Part shown: positions 1 through 10,373 of the stretch, piece after piece | How the letters are laid out: the number at the start of each line of letters is the position of its first letter | Numbering within the stretch: position 1 is the stretch's first letter | NCBI GenBank assembly: GCA_963765745.1 | Contig: CAVXXM010000010.1 | Span: 145,952-209,951, forward strand | Origin: JAHFPN01 sp963765745 | GTDB lineage: Bacteria; Pseudomonadota; Alphaproteobacteria; Rhizobiales; Xanthobacteraceae | DNA length: 64,000 bases | Reading direction: 5' to 3' | Made by a program: the position numbers and the translations under genes | Notes under the pieces: generated by a model | The model's database searches: none | What the model saw: the letters and a program-made list of their open reading frames with translations, nothing else | Told to the model about the DNA's origin: nothing

Positions 1-34
1 TTTGATCAAGCGGCTGGCGTGGTAGATCGCAGGC

Positions 35-721
35 TCAAGCGAAGAGTTTATCGATCTCGGCCTGGTTGACGGTCGGCTTCTTCGCGTCGAACAGGAAATC
101 GACGTCGTGCTGGCCGTTTTCCTCGCCCTTTGCCGCGGGGCCGTTGAGCATGAGACGGTGTTTTCGTCCAACGGTCGCAGCTTCGTGTTCGCTCTTCAGT
201 CCTTCGGCATCGACTGCGCGCGTCGCCATGGCGAAGATCGCGATACGCTGTTCGATCTGGCCCAGCATCTCGGCCACCTTGGCGATGCGCTGCCCGGTGA
301 TGTCCTGGAACGAGCAGGCCTCGATGACCGCGATCAGACGGGCATTGACGAACGCCCGGTAGGTGGCGAGATCGGAAATGTCCGCGGACATGATCGCCTC
401 GGCGCGCTCCATGATGCTGTGGGTCGCGGCCTCCGTCACCTGCACGACGGCGGAGAGCTCGTTGCCGGCGGCGGGGATATGCACACGGTGCAGTTCGTTT
501 GGACGAAGCGCGGCGATCTCGGCGCGCGTGCGCGCGATATAGTCCCCAATGTCCTTTAGCTCGGTGTGCACGCTGGTGTGCAGCATCCGATAGAAGTCAT
601 GCAGTGCGTCGGCCATCACCTCGGCGAGGGCCGTGACTTCAACGATCGAAGCGTGCTCGCCGCGCTTTTTTCTCAGAAACGCGACCAGACGATCGAGCTT
701 GTCGATTTCAACGGATGACAT
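35..721 (-). CDS. cheZ: CheZ-like chemotaxis protein phosphatase
   Basis: This 228-residue protein is probably the phosphatase that removes phosphate from CheY-P to end a chemotaxis signal in the cytoplasm. It is largely helical. The central CSFQDITGQRI stretch matches the conserved active-site region of CheZ, whose Gln inserts next to the CheY aspartate. The protein ends in QAEIDKLFA, which resembles the C-terminal CheY-binding helix of the family. It lies directly downstream of a cheY gene on the same strand with a 31-base gap, which supports a CheY/CheZ pair. The ATG at 721 is the first start and gives a normal length. No other chemotaxis genes are visible; the contig edge lies just beyond the stop codon. 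Confidence 0.85.
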   Translation of the reverse strand: MSSVEIDKLDRLVAFLRKKRGEHASIVEVTALAEVMADALHDFYRMLHTSVHTELKDIGDYIARTRAEIAALRPNELHRVHIPAAGNELSAVVQVTEAATHSIMERAEAIMSADISDLATYRAFVNARLIAVIEACSFQDITGQRIAKVAEMLGQIEQRIAIFAMATRAVDAEGLKSEHEAATVGRKHRLMLNGPAAKGEENGQHDVDFLFDAKKPTVNQAEIDKLFA

Positions 722-752
722 TGCACCTTCAGCAGACGCAGCCGCGCCGAGG

Positions 753-1136
753 TCAGGCGGCGAATACGGCGTCGATCTTGTTCTTCAGCGTCTGTGCGTT
801 GAAGGGCTTGACGATATAATTGTTCACGCCCGCCTTCTTGGCGGCGATCACGTTCTCGGTCTTGGATTCGGCGGTGACCATGATGAATGGCGTCGGCGAG
901 AGCGCCGGATCGGCGCGGACCTCTTTCAGGAGCTCGTAGCCGGTCATCGGCTCCATGTTCCAGTCGGAGATGACGAGGCCATAGCGCTTGCCGCGCATCT
1001 TGACGAGCGCCTCGGAGCCGTCGGTGGCTTCGTCCACTTGCTCGTAGCCGATCTGCTTCAGCAGATTGCGGATGATCCGAATCATCGTCCGATAGTCGTC
1101 GACGACCAGGATTTGGATCGTTTGATCGGCCGCCAT
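753..1136 (-). CDS. cheY: CheY-type single-domain response regulator
   Basis: This 127-residue protein is a stand-alone receiver domain. The acidic pair is in VVDDY near residue 13, the phospho-acceptor Asp is in ISDWNM near residue 57, the switch Thr is in VTAES, and the conserved Lys is in VKPF. No output domain follows, so it should act by protein contact, for CheY by binding the flagellar motor switch or competing for kinase phosphate. The start at MAADQT (1136) was chosen because the longer reading frame upstream has no receiver homology and would add an atypical extension. It lies upstream of the CheZ-like gene on the same strand. Confidence 0.92.
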   Translation of the reverse strand: MAADQTIQILVVDDYRTMIRIIRNLLKQIGYEQVDEATDGSEALVKMRGKRYGLVISDWNMEPMTGYELLKEVRADPALSPTPFIMVTAESKTENVIAAKKAGVNNYIVKPFNAQTLKNKIDAVFAA

Positions 1137-1311
1137 CGGATTCGCTCCGCGCTGGGGGCCGTACGCTTTGCAGGCGCCCCTGCGTAAAACGGTAGGGGGG
1201 CAGACTTGATATTGCGTTAATTCCTCCTTTCCGCGATATCCGACCCGGTGCAGGCCCTTGTAGAGCCTAGGGTCGCTGCATACGGTGCGCCGCCTCCCGA
1301 ACCTTGGTCCC

Positions 1312-2271
1312 ATGGCCGTTCCCCCGTCGATTTCGACCGCCTTCGCGGCAATTCGTGACCGCGACCCGATGCCGTTGCGGCTCAAGGGCGGCTTCGTCGC
1401 GATCGGCAATTTCGACGGGGTGCATCGGGGTCATCGCACGGTGATCGACGCGACGACGGCTCGCGCCAAGGCCGCCAAGACGCCGGCGCTGGCGCTCACC
1501 TTCGAGCCGCATCCGCGGATGTACTTCCGGCCGAACGAGCCCTTGTTCCGGCTTACGCCGGAGCCGGCGAAGCTGCGTCTGCTCGCCGGCGCCGGGCTCG
1601 ACGGCGCGGTGGTGATGCGTTTCGACGCTGCACTCGCCGAGGTCTCGGCCGAAGCGTTCGTCGCCGACATTCTGATGAAGCGGCTCGGCATAAGCGGCGT
1701 GATCGTCGGGGCCGATTTCCATTTCGGCAAGAAGCGGCTGGGTACGCCGGAATTTCTCAAGCAGGAGGGCGCGCGCCATGGCTTCGAGGTGCAGCTCGTG
1801 CAGCAGTTGCTCGAAGGCGGACGGCCGCTCTCGTCGGGCCTGATCCGCGCGGCGCTCGGCGAAGGCCGGGTGCGCGATGCGACCGAGCTGCTCGGCCATA
1901 CCTGGTTCATCGAGGGCGAGGTCGTTCGCGGCGCGCAGCGCGGCCGCGAGCTCGGCTTCCCGACCGCCAATATCGCGCTCGATCCGGCGTGCGGGCTGAA
2001 GCACGGGATTTATGCGGTGCGCGCCTATGTCGGCGACAAGCGCTTCGATGCGGTCGCGAGCTTCGGCCGCCGGCCGCAGTTCGACGACGGCGCGGCGCTG
2101 CTGGAAGTTTATCTGTTCGATTTCTCGGGCGAGCTCTATGGCCAGGCGCTGACCGTCGAGTTCCTCGATTTCATCCGGCTAGAAGCCAAGTTCGCCTCGG
2201 TCGAGGCGCTGGTCGCCGAGATGAAGCGCGATACCGAAAAGGCCCGCGCGATCCTGTCGGCGGTCCGATGA
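1312..2271 (+). CDS. ribF: Bifunctional riboflavin kinase / FAD synthetase
   Basis: RibF phosphorylates riboflavin to FMN and then adenylylates FMN to FAD in the cytoplasm. The N-terminal nucleotidyltransferase domain shows [10 protein letters not shown] at about residues 31-40, and [10 protein letters not shown] further on. The C-terminal flavokinase domain shows [11 protein letters not shown]. From the ATG at 1312 the protein is about 319 residues, normal for the family; an in-frame GTG at 1285 would add nine residues. It is divergent from cheY across about 150 bases. ileS starts 178 bases downstream and lspA follows it; ribF-ileS-lspA is a common bacterial gene order. The reading frame is intact. 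Confidence 0.95.
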   Translation: MAVPPSISTAFAAIRDRDPMPLRLKGGFVAIGNFDGVHRGHRTVIDATTARAKAAKTPALALTFEPHPRMYFRPNEPLFRLTPEPAKLRLLAGAGLDGAVVMRFDAALAEVSAEAFVADILMKRLGISGVIVGADFHFGKKRLGTPEFLKQEGARHGFEVQLVQQLLEGGRPLSSGLIRAALGEGRVRDATELLGHTWFIEGEVVRGAQRGRELGFPTANIALDPACGLKHGIYAVRAYVGDKRFDAVASFGRRPQFDDGAALLEVYLFDFSGELYGQALTVEFLDFIRLEAKFASVEALVAEMKRDTEKARAILSAVR

Positions 2272-2449
2272 CCGGCGGTCTTGCCGGGAATCGGCACGCC
2301 TGCTACTACGCTTTCCATGGACGCGCGCTCGATACCGGCAACGGAAATTTCGCGAATTACGGGCACGGCATCCGCCTGAGCCTTCGGCACGGGCGGAGCC
2401 GGCGACACGCAGCCGTCACCTCAACCCGAGCCCTCCGCGAGATCCGTCC

Positions 2450-5413
2450 ATGACCGACAAAGCCGGCGACTACAGCGCCACGCTGTTCCTGCCCCAGACC
2501 GATTTTCCGATGCGCGCCGCGCTGCCCGAGCGCGAGCCGAAACTATTGGAGCGCTGGGAGAAGCTCGGCCTCTACAAGCGCCTGCGCGAAGCGAGCAAAG
2601 GCCGCGACCGTTTCATTCTGCATGACGGGCCGCCCTATGCGAACGGCAACATCCATATGGGCACGGCGCTCAACAAGATTCTGAAAGACATCGTCACGCG
2701 CACGCACCAGATGCTCGGCTTCGACTCCAATTACGTGCCGGGCTGGGACTGCCACGGCCTGCCGATCGAATGGAAGGTCGAGGAGGAATACCGCGCCAAG
2801 AACAAGGACAAGGACCAGGTGCCGATCGCCGAGTTCCGGCGCCAGTGCCGCGAATTCGCCGAGCACTGGATCAAGGTGCAGCGCGAGGAGTTCAAGCGGC
2901 TCGGCGTCGAGGGCGACTGGGACACTTATTACACCACCATGAGCTTCGCGGCCGAGGCGCAGATCGTGCGCGAGCTGTTGAAGTTCGCGGCGAATGGCCT
3001 GCTCTATCGCGGCTCGAAGCCGGTGATGTGGTCGGTGGTGGAGAAGACCGCGCTCGCCGAGGCCGAGGTCGAGTACGAGGACTACACCAGCGATACGGTG
3101 TGGGTGAAGTTTCCGGTGAGAGGCATGTCTGGTCCCGAGGAAAAGATGCCTCCTTTCAAGAATACCTCTGTCGTGATTTGGACCACTACTCCATGGACGA
3201 TCCCGGGCAATCGGGCGATCAGCTATTCATCTAAGATCAAATATGGACTGTACGAAGTAACGAGTGCACCAGATGACAACTGGGCGCAGCCCAGGCGATC
3301 AATTCATCCTTGCCGACAAACTTGCGAAGCAAGTATTAGATGCAGCTCGCGTGACAGGATTTGAGAGACTCCAAGATATTCCGACTGAAAATCTACAGTT
3401 AGCCGTTTGCTATCATCCACTCGCGCGGTTTGATGATCTATCACCGTATGGGTTTGATGTTCCCCTTCTCGACGGGGATCACGTCACCGACGAAGACGGC
3501 ACCGGCTTCGTGCATACCGCGCCGGGCCACGGCCGTGACGACTTCGATATCTGGACTGCTAACGAGCGTAAACTGCGTGCGCGCGGCATCGAGACGCGCA
3601 TTCCTTTTACGGTCGATGAGAATGGCCGCCTTCACCAAGGAAGCGCCGGGCTTCGAGGGCAAGCGCGTGCTTACCGACAAGGGCGAGAAGGGCGATGCCA
3701 ACGAGGCGGTGATCAAAGCGCTCAGTCGAGGCCGGCATGCTGATCGCGCGCGGGCGGCTGAAGCATCAGTATCCGCATTCTTGGCGTTCGAAAAAGCCGG
3801 TGATCTTCCGCAACACGCCGCAATGGTTCATCGCGATGGATAAAGACATCGCGAAACCGGGCGATACGCTGCGCAAGCGCGCGCTCGACGGCATCAAGAC
3901 CGTGCAATGGGTGCCGCGAACCGGCGAGAATCGCATCAACGGCATGATCGAGAGCAAGCCCGACTGGGTGATCTCGCGCCAGCGCGCCTGGGGCGTGCCG
4001 ATCGCGGTGTTCGTCCATAAAGCGACGAGCGAGGTGCTGAAAGACGAGCGCGTGAACAAGCGCATCGCCGACGCCTTCGAGAAGGAAGGCGCCGATGCCT
4101 GGTTCGCCGACAAGGACGGCGCGCGCTTCCTGGCGCCCGACTTCAAGCCCGCCGACTACGAGAAGGTGACCGACATCCTCGACGTCTGGTTCGACTCGGG
4201 CTCGACGCACGCGTTCACGCTCGAAGTGCGTCCCGACCTGAAGGCGAAGCGTCCGCCGGCGGGCAAGGACCGCGTCTTGTATCTCGAAGGCTCCGATCAG
4301 CACCGGGGCTGGTTCCAGTCTTCGCTGCTGGAGAGCTGCGGTACGCGCGGCCGTCCGCCCTTCGACATCGTGCTCACCCACGGCTTCATCCTCGATGAGA
4401 AGGGCGAGGAGAAAATGTCGAAGTCGCGGGGCAACATCGCCTCGCCTCAGCAGGTGACCAGTCTCTACGGCGCGGACATCCTGCGGCTCTGGGTCGCGGC
4501 CTCGGACTATACCGACGACATCCGGTACGGGCCCGAAGTGCTCAAGAATTTCATCGAGGCATACCGGAAACTCCGGAATACGCTGCGTTGGCTTCTGGGC
4601 AGCCTGCATCATTTCGTCGAGGCGGATCGCGTGCCGTTCGAGAAAATGCCCGAGCTCGAGCGGCTGATCCTGCATCGGCTCGCCGAGCTCGACGAGGTCG
4701 TGCGCCGCGGCTACGCCGAGTTCGACTACAAGCGGGTGTTCGCCGCGCTCAACTCGTTCATGAACACGGAGCTGTCCGCGTTCTATTTCGACGTGCGCAA
4801 GGACGCGCTTTATTGCGACCCGATCTCCTCGGTGACGCGCAAGGCGTGCCTGACGGTGCTCGACGAGCTGCATAAATGTCTTTGTACGTGGCTGGCGCCG
4901 GTGCTGGCGTTCACCGCCGAGGAAGTCTGGCTGGCGCGCCATCCATCCGAGACCGGGTCGGTGCATCTCGAAACTTTCCCGAAGGTTCCGTCGCGCTGGC
5001 GCGACGATGCGCTCGCCGAGAAATGGCAGAAAATCCGTCTCGTGCGCCGGGTCGTCACCGGCGCGCTGGAAGTGGAGCGCGCGCAGAAACGCATCGGTGC
5101 ATCGCTCGAGGCGGACCCGTTCGTTTATGTCACCGCTTCCGACCTGTTCGCGGCCCTGGTCGACATCGATCTCGCCGAAATATGCATCACCTCGGCCGCG
5201 ACTCTGGTCGAGGGCGAGGGCCCGGCGGACGCCTTCCGGCTTCTCGAGGCGCCGGGCGTTGCCGTCGTCACCAATCGCGCCCGCGGGACTAAGTGCGCCC
5301 GCTCTTGGAAAATTTCACCCGCGGTCGGCTCGGATAAGCAATATCCCGACGTCACCCCGCGCGACGCGCAGGCGCTGCGTGAGTTCCATGCCGCGCACCA
5401 CGCGGCGGAGTAG
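2450..5413 (+). CDS. ileS: Isoleucyl-tRNA synthetase (frameshifted in this assembly)
   Basis: IleS charges tRNA-Ile with isoleucine in the cytoplasm and edits misactivated valine. The class I signature appears as HMGT after PYANGNI, and the KMSKS loop as KMSKSRG near 4413-4433. The CP1 editing domain has [11 protein letters not shown] and [11 protein letters not shown], and the C-terminal anticodon-binding domain is present. The full extent equals about 986 residues, normal for the family. It is read in three successive frames, with apparent single-base insertions near 3296, 3632 and 3725. From about 3115 to 3475 the base composition drops sharply (25 of 60 bases are G+C in 3361-3420, against 41 of 60 in 4681-4740), yet the region still encodes the editing domain. 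The shifts probably reflect sequencing error, since the gene is essential. Confidence 0.93.
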
Positions 5414-5418
5414 CGGGA

Positions 5419-5916
5419 GTGAGCGGACTCCGCCGATTCGGAATCGCGGTCGCCGCGGCGACGCTGATTGCCGACCAGGCGGCCAAGTTCGTCGTGCTCC
5501 AGGTAATGAATCTTTCGCCCGGCGTTGCGATACCGCTCACGCCGTTCCTGGACCTTTCGCTCACCTATAATCGCGGCATCAGCTACGGCCTGTGGCCGCA
5601 GGACAGCGATCTCGGGCGCTATGTGCTGATCGCCATCAGCCTCGCCGCGGCCGGCTTGTTCGTCGTTTGGCTCGGCCGCACGGGCTCTTGGCTGGTCGCC
5701 GCCGCGCTCGGGCTGCTGATCGGCGGGGCCATCGGCAATGCCGTGGACCGGGTGATTCACGGGGCGGTGGTGGATTTCGTCTCGCTGCACGCCTTTGGCT
5801 GGCGCTGGTACGTGTTTAATGTCGCCGATTCGGCCATCGTTGCCGGGGTCGTGGGGCTCTTGTACGATGCGGTCTTGGGCGGTGCCTCGAAAAGGCCGCC
5901 ATCTACGGGAACTTGA
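5419..5916 (+). CDS. lspA: Lipoprotein signal peptidase (signal peptidase II)
   Basis: LspA is an inner-membrane aspartic protease that removes the signal peptide from diacylglyceryl-modified prolipoproteins. The 165-residue protein has four hydrophobic segments. The two catalytic aspartates are visible as D110 in GNAVDRVIHG and D137 in FNVADSAI, and the YNRGISYG segment of the family is present. It starts at GTG only five bases after ileS, so the two are probably co-transcribed. Several lipoproteins processed by this enzyme may be encoded nearby, including bamD and the protein at 9503. Confidence 0.96.
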   Translation: MSGLRRFGIAVAAATLIADQAAKFVVLQVMNLSPGVAIPLTPFLDLSLTYNRGISYGLWPQDSDLGRYVLIAISLAAAGLFVVWLGRTGSWLVAAALGLLIGGAIGNAVDRVIHGAVVDFVSLHAFGWRWYVFNVADSAIVAGVVGLLYDAVLGGASKRPPSTGT

Positions 5917-5948
5917 TCGGCCAACGATCCGAAAAGGAGCAGGGAGCA

Positions 5949-6629
5949 ATGCGCAGCCGTTCTTCATACACGCTGCTGGCGATGCCGCTCGCGTTGGCGC
6001 TCGGCTGCGCCGGGATAGCGCCGGTCGTGGCTCAGGAAGAAGGGCCGACGCCGCTGCAACGCATGCTCGGGAATTTCGGCCTGCTCGCTATTCCGGGCGA
6101 GACGCCGGACATCGAGTACCGCGAGCGCCCGCCGCTGGTGGTGCCGCCGGGCACCGATTTGCCGTTGCCACAGAGTCCCACCGATATTACCGCCGCGGTT
6201 CCCGAGTGGCCGGCCGATCCCGAGATCGCGCGTCAGCGCGAACAGAAGCGCTACGACCGGCTGCCGATCGACCAAAGGCGCGGCGATTTCTACACCGGAC
6301 GCGCGCTCTCGCCCGCCGAGCTCCGCCGCGGCACCATCGCTCGCACCGGCACACGCGGGCCGGCTACGGCGGTCGGCGAGGAGATTACCGCCGGCCGCGA
6401 GAAGCAGGACTCGCCCAAGGGTTTCTTCGGCATGTTCAAGTACGAGGAGGAGAAGCCGGTCGCTTTCACCGGCGAGCCGCCGCGCACGCGATTGACCGAA
6501 CCGCCGGTCGGATACCAGACGCCTTCCCCGAACGCGCCCTATGGCGTGGTCTCGAAGGACAAGCCGTCCACCGCGCCTCGCAATGTGATGGATAAGCAGC
6601 TGGCGGACGGAGACAAGACGAAGCAGTGA
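5949..6629 (+). CDS. Secreted proline-rich protein, possibly DUF3035 (BamF-like)
   Basis: The 226-residue protein starts with a hydrophobic signal sequence ending near VVAQEE, which suits signal peptidase I. An LGC within the hydrophobic core is a weak lipobox. The mature part is rich in Pro, Arg and Thr, has no further membrane segment and looks disordered. The stretch PDIEYRERPPLVVPP resembles the short conserved core of DUF3035 proteins, which include the alphaproteobacterial BamF lipoprotein; I infer this from pattern only. The ATG at 5949 follows the purine-rich AGGAGCAGGGAGC. It lies between lspA and two M16 peptidases, which suggests a cell-envelope role. Confidence 0.65.
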   Translation: MRSRSSYTLLAMPLALALGCAGIAPVVAQEEGPTPLQRMLGNFGLLAIPGETPDIEYRERPPLVVPPGTDLPLPQSPTDITAAVPEWPADPEIARQREQKRYDRLPIDQRRGDFYTGRALSPAELRRGTIARTGTRGPATAVGEEITAGREKQDSPKGFFGMFKYEEEKPVAFTGEPPRTRLTEPPVGYQTPSPNAPYGVVSKDKPSTAPRNVMDKQLADGDKTKQ

Positions 6630-6758
6630 GCCACTTGCTCGTTCTCGCTCCAATACGCGTCGTGCATCGGTACGCATACACGCCGGTCCTTGCGACCGGA
6701 GATCCGCACCAGGGCGCAATCCGCGCCGGAGATTTTGAATCCCGTGCCAAGGTTATTG

Positions 6759-8111
6759 ATGCAGACCATTGCCGCGCTCGCCATCGCCGGAACCGCCACG
6801 ATCGCGATACCGCCCGCATCGGCGGCCGGGCCCGATATCACCCGCTTCGTGCTCGGCAACGGCCTCGAAGTGGTCGTGATCCCCGATCGCCGCGCGCCGG
6901 TGGTCACCCACATGATCTGGTACCGCGTCGGCTCCGCCGACGAAGAGCAGGGCAAGTCGGGGATCGCGCATTTCCTCGAGCACCTGATGTTCAAGGGCAC
7001 GGTCAAGAATCCGGGCGGCAAATTCTCCCAGGTCGTCGCCGCCATCGGCGGACAGGAGAACGCGTTCACCGGGCCCGATTACACCGCCTATTTCCAGCGC
7101 GTCGCGCGCGAGCATCTGGGCACGCTGATGGAATTCGAAGCCGATCGCATGACCGGCCTGGTGCTCACCGAAGCGAACGTGCTGCCGGAGCGCGAGGTCG
7201 TGCTGGAGGAGCGCCGCAGCCGCACCGACAACGACCCGGGCGCGCAACTCTCCGAGGCGGCGCAGGCCGCGCTGTTCGTCAATCATCCCTATGGCCGGCC
7301 GGTGATCGGCTGGGAGCACGAGATCCGCCAGCTCAATCGCGACGACGCGATCGCGTTCTATCGCCGGCACTACGCGCCGAACAACGCGGTGCTGGTGATT
7401 TCCGGCGACGTCGGCGCCGACGAAGTGCGGACGCTCGTCGACAAGACCTACGGCAAGTTGGCACGGCAGCCGCAAATCAAGCCGCGCATGCGGCCGCTCG
7501 AGCCGAACCCGCTGGCGCACCGGCGCGTGGTGCTCGCCGACGCGCGCGTGGCGCAGCCGAGCCTGAGCCGTTCGTATCTGGTGCCGTCGTATCGCACGGC
7601 CAAACCGGGCGAAGGCGAGGCGCTCGAAGTGCTGAGCCAGATTCTCGGCAACGGCTCCACCAGCCGGCTCTATCGGACGCTCGTGGTCGAGAAGGGGATC
7701 GCCGCCAATGCCGGCGCCTGGTACCAGGGCACGGCCATCGACGCGACGCGCTTCGGCATTTACGCTTCGCCGCGTCCGGGGGTTTCGCTCGACGATCTCG
7801 AGAAAGCCGCCGACGCCGTCATCGTCGAGGTCGCGGCCAACGGCGTGACCGATGAAGAGCTGGCGCGAACCAAGACCCGGCTGATCGCCGATACGATCTA
7901 CTCGCAGGACAGCCAGGCGACGCTCGCGCGCATCTACGGCGCTACGCTGACCGTCGGTCTCTCCGTCGAAAGCGTGAAGACCTGGCCCGATCGCATCCGC
8001 GCAGTGACCGCAGAAGAAGTGCGCGGCGCGGCGAAGAACTATCTCGACCTGCGGCGCGCCGTGACCGGTCATCTCATCAAGACGCCGGCCGCGCCGGAGA
8101 AGCGCTCGTGA
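6759..8111 (+). CDS. M16 family zinc metallopeptidase, subunit 1 (catalytic)
   Basis: This is a secreted pitrilysin-family protease. The inverted zinc motif is complete as HFLEH near residues 75-79, and the downstream Glu lies within the ENAFTGPDYTAYF region. A signal peptide precedes an ITRFVLGNGLEVVV start typical of the N-terminal M16 domain; a second M16 domain follows. The start at ATG 6759 was chosen because it begins directly with the signal peptide and has an AAGG upstream; the open frame extends to 6690 without homology. The gene overlaps the next M16 gene by four bases. Such pairs usually form a heterodimer in the periplasm with one catalytic and one non-catalytic subunit. Confidence 0.9.
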   Translation: MQTIAALAIAGTATIAIPPASAAGPDITRFVLGNGLEVVVIPDRRAPVVTHMIWYRVGSADEEQGKSGIAHFLEHLMFKGTVKNPGGKFSQVVAAIGGQENAFTGPDYTAYFQRVAREHLGTLMEFEADRMTGLVLTEANVLPEREVVLEERRSRTDNDPGAQLSEAAQAALFVNHPYGRPVIGWEHEIRQLNRDDAIAFYRRHYAPNNAVLVISGDVGADEVRTLVDKTYGKLARQPQIKPRMRPLEPNPLAHRRVVLADARVAQPSLSRSYLVPSYRTAKPGEGEALEVLSQILGNGSTSRLYRTLVVEKGIAANAGAWYQGTAIDATRFGIYASPRPGVSLDDLEKAADAVIVEVAANGVTDEELARTKTRLIADTIYSQDSQATLARIYGATLTVGLSVESVKTWPDRIRAVTAEEVRGAAKNYLDLRRAVTGHLIKTPAAPEKRS

Positions 8112-9437
8112 TCCGCCGCCTGGTCCTCGCAACCATGAGCCTAGCCCTGGTTTCCGCCGCCCCCGACGCCTCGCGCGCGGCCAAGATCGAACGCATCGTG
8201 ACGCCGGCCGGGATCGAAGCCTGGCTGGTGCGCGACGACACGTTGCCGATGCTGTCGCTGCAGTTCGGCATCAAAGGCGGCGCCAATCAGGATCCCGAGG
8301 ACAAGCCCGGGGTCGCCAGTTTCGCGGCCGCGCTGCTCGACGAAGGCGCCGGCGATCTCGACGCGCGCGCATTCCATGAGCGCCTGGAGGCGCGCGCCAT
8401 CAGCCTCGGCTTCAGCGCGGCGCGCGACACGCTGCGCGGTTCGGTCAGGACGCTTTCGGAAAATCGCGACGAGGCATTCGAGCTGTTGCGGCTGGCGCTC
8501 ACCGCGCCGCGGTTCGACGCCGACGCGGTCGAGCGCGTGCGCGCCGGCATGCTCGCCGGGCTTCGGCGCCAGTCGACCAACCCCGGCGATATCGTGTCGC
8601 GGCGCTGGTTCGCCCGCGCCTTCCCCGGCCATCCTTATGGACGGCCGGTGCAAGGCACGCTCGAACTCGGTGCCGAAGATCAGTATCGAGGATCTCAAGC
8701 GCTATGCGGGCCAGGTGCTGGCGCGCTCGACCTTGAAGATCGCCGTGGTCGGCGCGATCGACGCGGCCGCACTCGCCGCGTTGATCGACAAGGCGTTCGG
8801 CGCCTTGCCCGCGGAACCGAAGCTCACGACGATCGCCGAAGTGGCGCCGCAGGGGCTCGGCTCGCGCGAGATCATCGATCTCGACGTGCCGCAGACTGCG
8901 ATCACCTTCGGCGGCGTCGGGCTCAAGCGCTCGGACCCCGACTTCATCCCCGCCTATGTGCTCAATCACGTGCTTGGCGGCGGCAGCTTCGCTTCGCGGC
9001 TCTATCGCGAGATACGGGAAAAGCGCGGACTAGCCTATTCGGTCCACTCCTATCTAGCGCCGCTCGACCATGCCGGGCTGTTCATGGGCAGCGTATCCAC
9101 CCGGAACGACCGCGCGGCCGAATCGCTTGCGGTCATTACCGAGGAGATCAGACGCATCGCCGCCGAAGGGCCGACCGACGATGAGCTGGCGAAGGCCAAG
9201 AGCTTCCTGGTCGGCTCCTATGCGCTGCGGTTCGATACTTCCGGCAAGATCGCGGGTCAATTGCTGGAAATTCAGCTGGAAGGCCTCGGCATCGACTATA
9301 TCGACCGGCGCAACGGCCTGGTCGCGGCGGTAACCGCCGAGGATGTGCGGAGGGCCGCCAAGCGGTTTCTCGCCGGCGACCGGCTATTGGTAATGCTGGT
9401 CGGACGGCCCCAGGGCATTGCGCCAGCCGGCCGCTGA
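8108..9437 (+). CDS. M16 family peptidase-like protein, subunit 2 (frameshifted)
   Basis: This is the partner of the preceding M16 peptidase, starting at GTG within the GTGA overlap. It has a signal peptide and two M16 domains. At the zinc-motif position it reads GVASFAAALLDEGAG instead of HxxEH, so it should be the non-catalytic subunit of a heterodimer. The C-terminal domain includes LGGGSFASRLYREIREKRGLAYS, typical of M16_C. Reading shifts frame near 8663, where GTLEL should continue as GTLESVPKISIEDL; one extra C explains it. Sequencing error is likely, as the rest is fully conserved. Confidence 0.88.
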
Positions 9438-9502
9438 ACGGGTCGCGCGCGGCGAGGGACACTGCTATAAATTCCGGTAGTGGGGCGGGAGGGATTGATG
9501 TC

Positions 9503-10301
9503 ATGCGGCATTCATCGACACGGCGGATAATGCCATTGCGGCCGGGCTTCGCCATTCTGCTCGCCGGCCTCACGGTCGCAGGCTGCGCTTCGGTCGAGAG
9601 TGTGCTGGGACCGATGGGCAATATCTTCTCGTCGACTCCACCTCCACCAGGACAGCAGACGCCGGGACAAATCTACGAAGGGAGCGCCGATGTACCCTAT
9701 GCCGCTGGGCCGACGCGCACCTCGGACGTTGATTGCCCGCAAGTAACCGTGCGAACCGGCGCCGCCACCTGGCAGATTCCGCCGGGAACCGGCCCCACCA
9801 ACATCCGCTATCAGGCATCGCTCGGTCAGCTGGCGCGCGAGTGCGCCGTGCTCGGCGACACCATGACGGTGAGGGTCGGCATCGAAGGGCGCGTGCTGCT
9901 CGGGCCGAAGGGCGGCCCGGGCGCGGTCAGCATTCCGGTGCGGATCGCCGTGATCCATGAAGGACCGCAGCCGCGAACGCTGTGGACCAAGTTCTATTCG
10001 ATACCGGTGACGATGGCGCAGGGCACGACGCAAGCCGCCTTCGCCCAGGTCGAGGACGACGTGACCTTCCAGCTGCCGGCGAACAAGGGCGAGCTCGCCG
10101 CCATATGTCGTCTATGTCGGCTTCGATCCGCAGGGCGCCACTCCGGCGCGGCCGAAGCAGAAAGCGGCGCCGAAGCAAGCCAAGGCGAAGCCCAAGGCCA
10201 AGGCGGCGCCTCCGCGCCCGGCGACAGCACCGCCGCCGCAGCAGCAATTCGCGCCGCCGCCCGGCACCTTCGCGCCGCCGCCGCCGCCTCCGGCGCGCTA
10301 G
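9503..10301 (+). CDS. Outer-membrane-type lipoprotein, conserved in Hyphomicrobiales (frameshifted)
   Basis: The function is unknown. A lipobox VAGC follows a hydrophobic segment, so this is a lipoprotein substrate of LspA. The mature protein has a compact beta-rich domain with DCPQVTVRTG, a conserved Cys at RECAVLG, and GIEGRVLLGPKGGPG. Near 10101 the frame shifts by one extra A; in the next frame it continues YVVYVGFDPQG and ends in a tail of PK/AK repeats and Pro runs, stopping at 10301 just before a terminator. The tail could span the periplasm or touch peptidoglycan. The start is at 9503, or at the in-frame ATG 9530, which fits the signal peptide better. Confidence 0.75.
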
Positions 10302-10310
10302 CAATGACGA

Positions 10311-10338
10311 AACGCCGCCCCAAGGGGCGGCGTTTTCG
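10311..10338. terminator. Bidirectional intrinsic terminator
   Basis: A perfect 11-bp stem (AACGCCGCCCC at 10311-10321 and its complement at 10324-10334) with a two-base loop is followed by TTT on the plus strand; the minus strand reads TTTCG after the stem. It sits between the convergent lipoprotein gene and atpF, ten bases after the lipoprotein stop. Confidence 0.85.
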
Positions 10339-10373
10339 ATTCTCGTTGGCCGGGTTTCGGGCTAGCCGGGGAA

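Noticed and set aside
2272..2449. A leader RNA or T-box before ileS
   Set aside because: No T-box sequence or specifier hairpin is recognisable, and T-boxes are not known from this group.
3722..4966. Open frame of 414 codons on the minus strand over ileS
   Set aside because: It is antisense to the conserved C-terminal half of ileS.
2450..5413. Programmed frameshifting in ileS
   Set aside because: Three separate one-base insertions without slippery heptamers, and the same type of break in many other genes, point to sequencing error.
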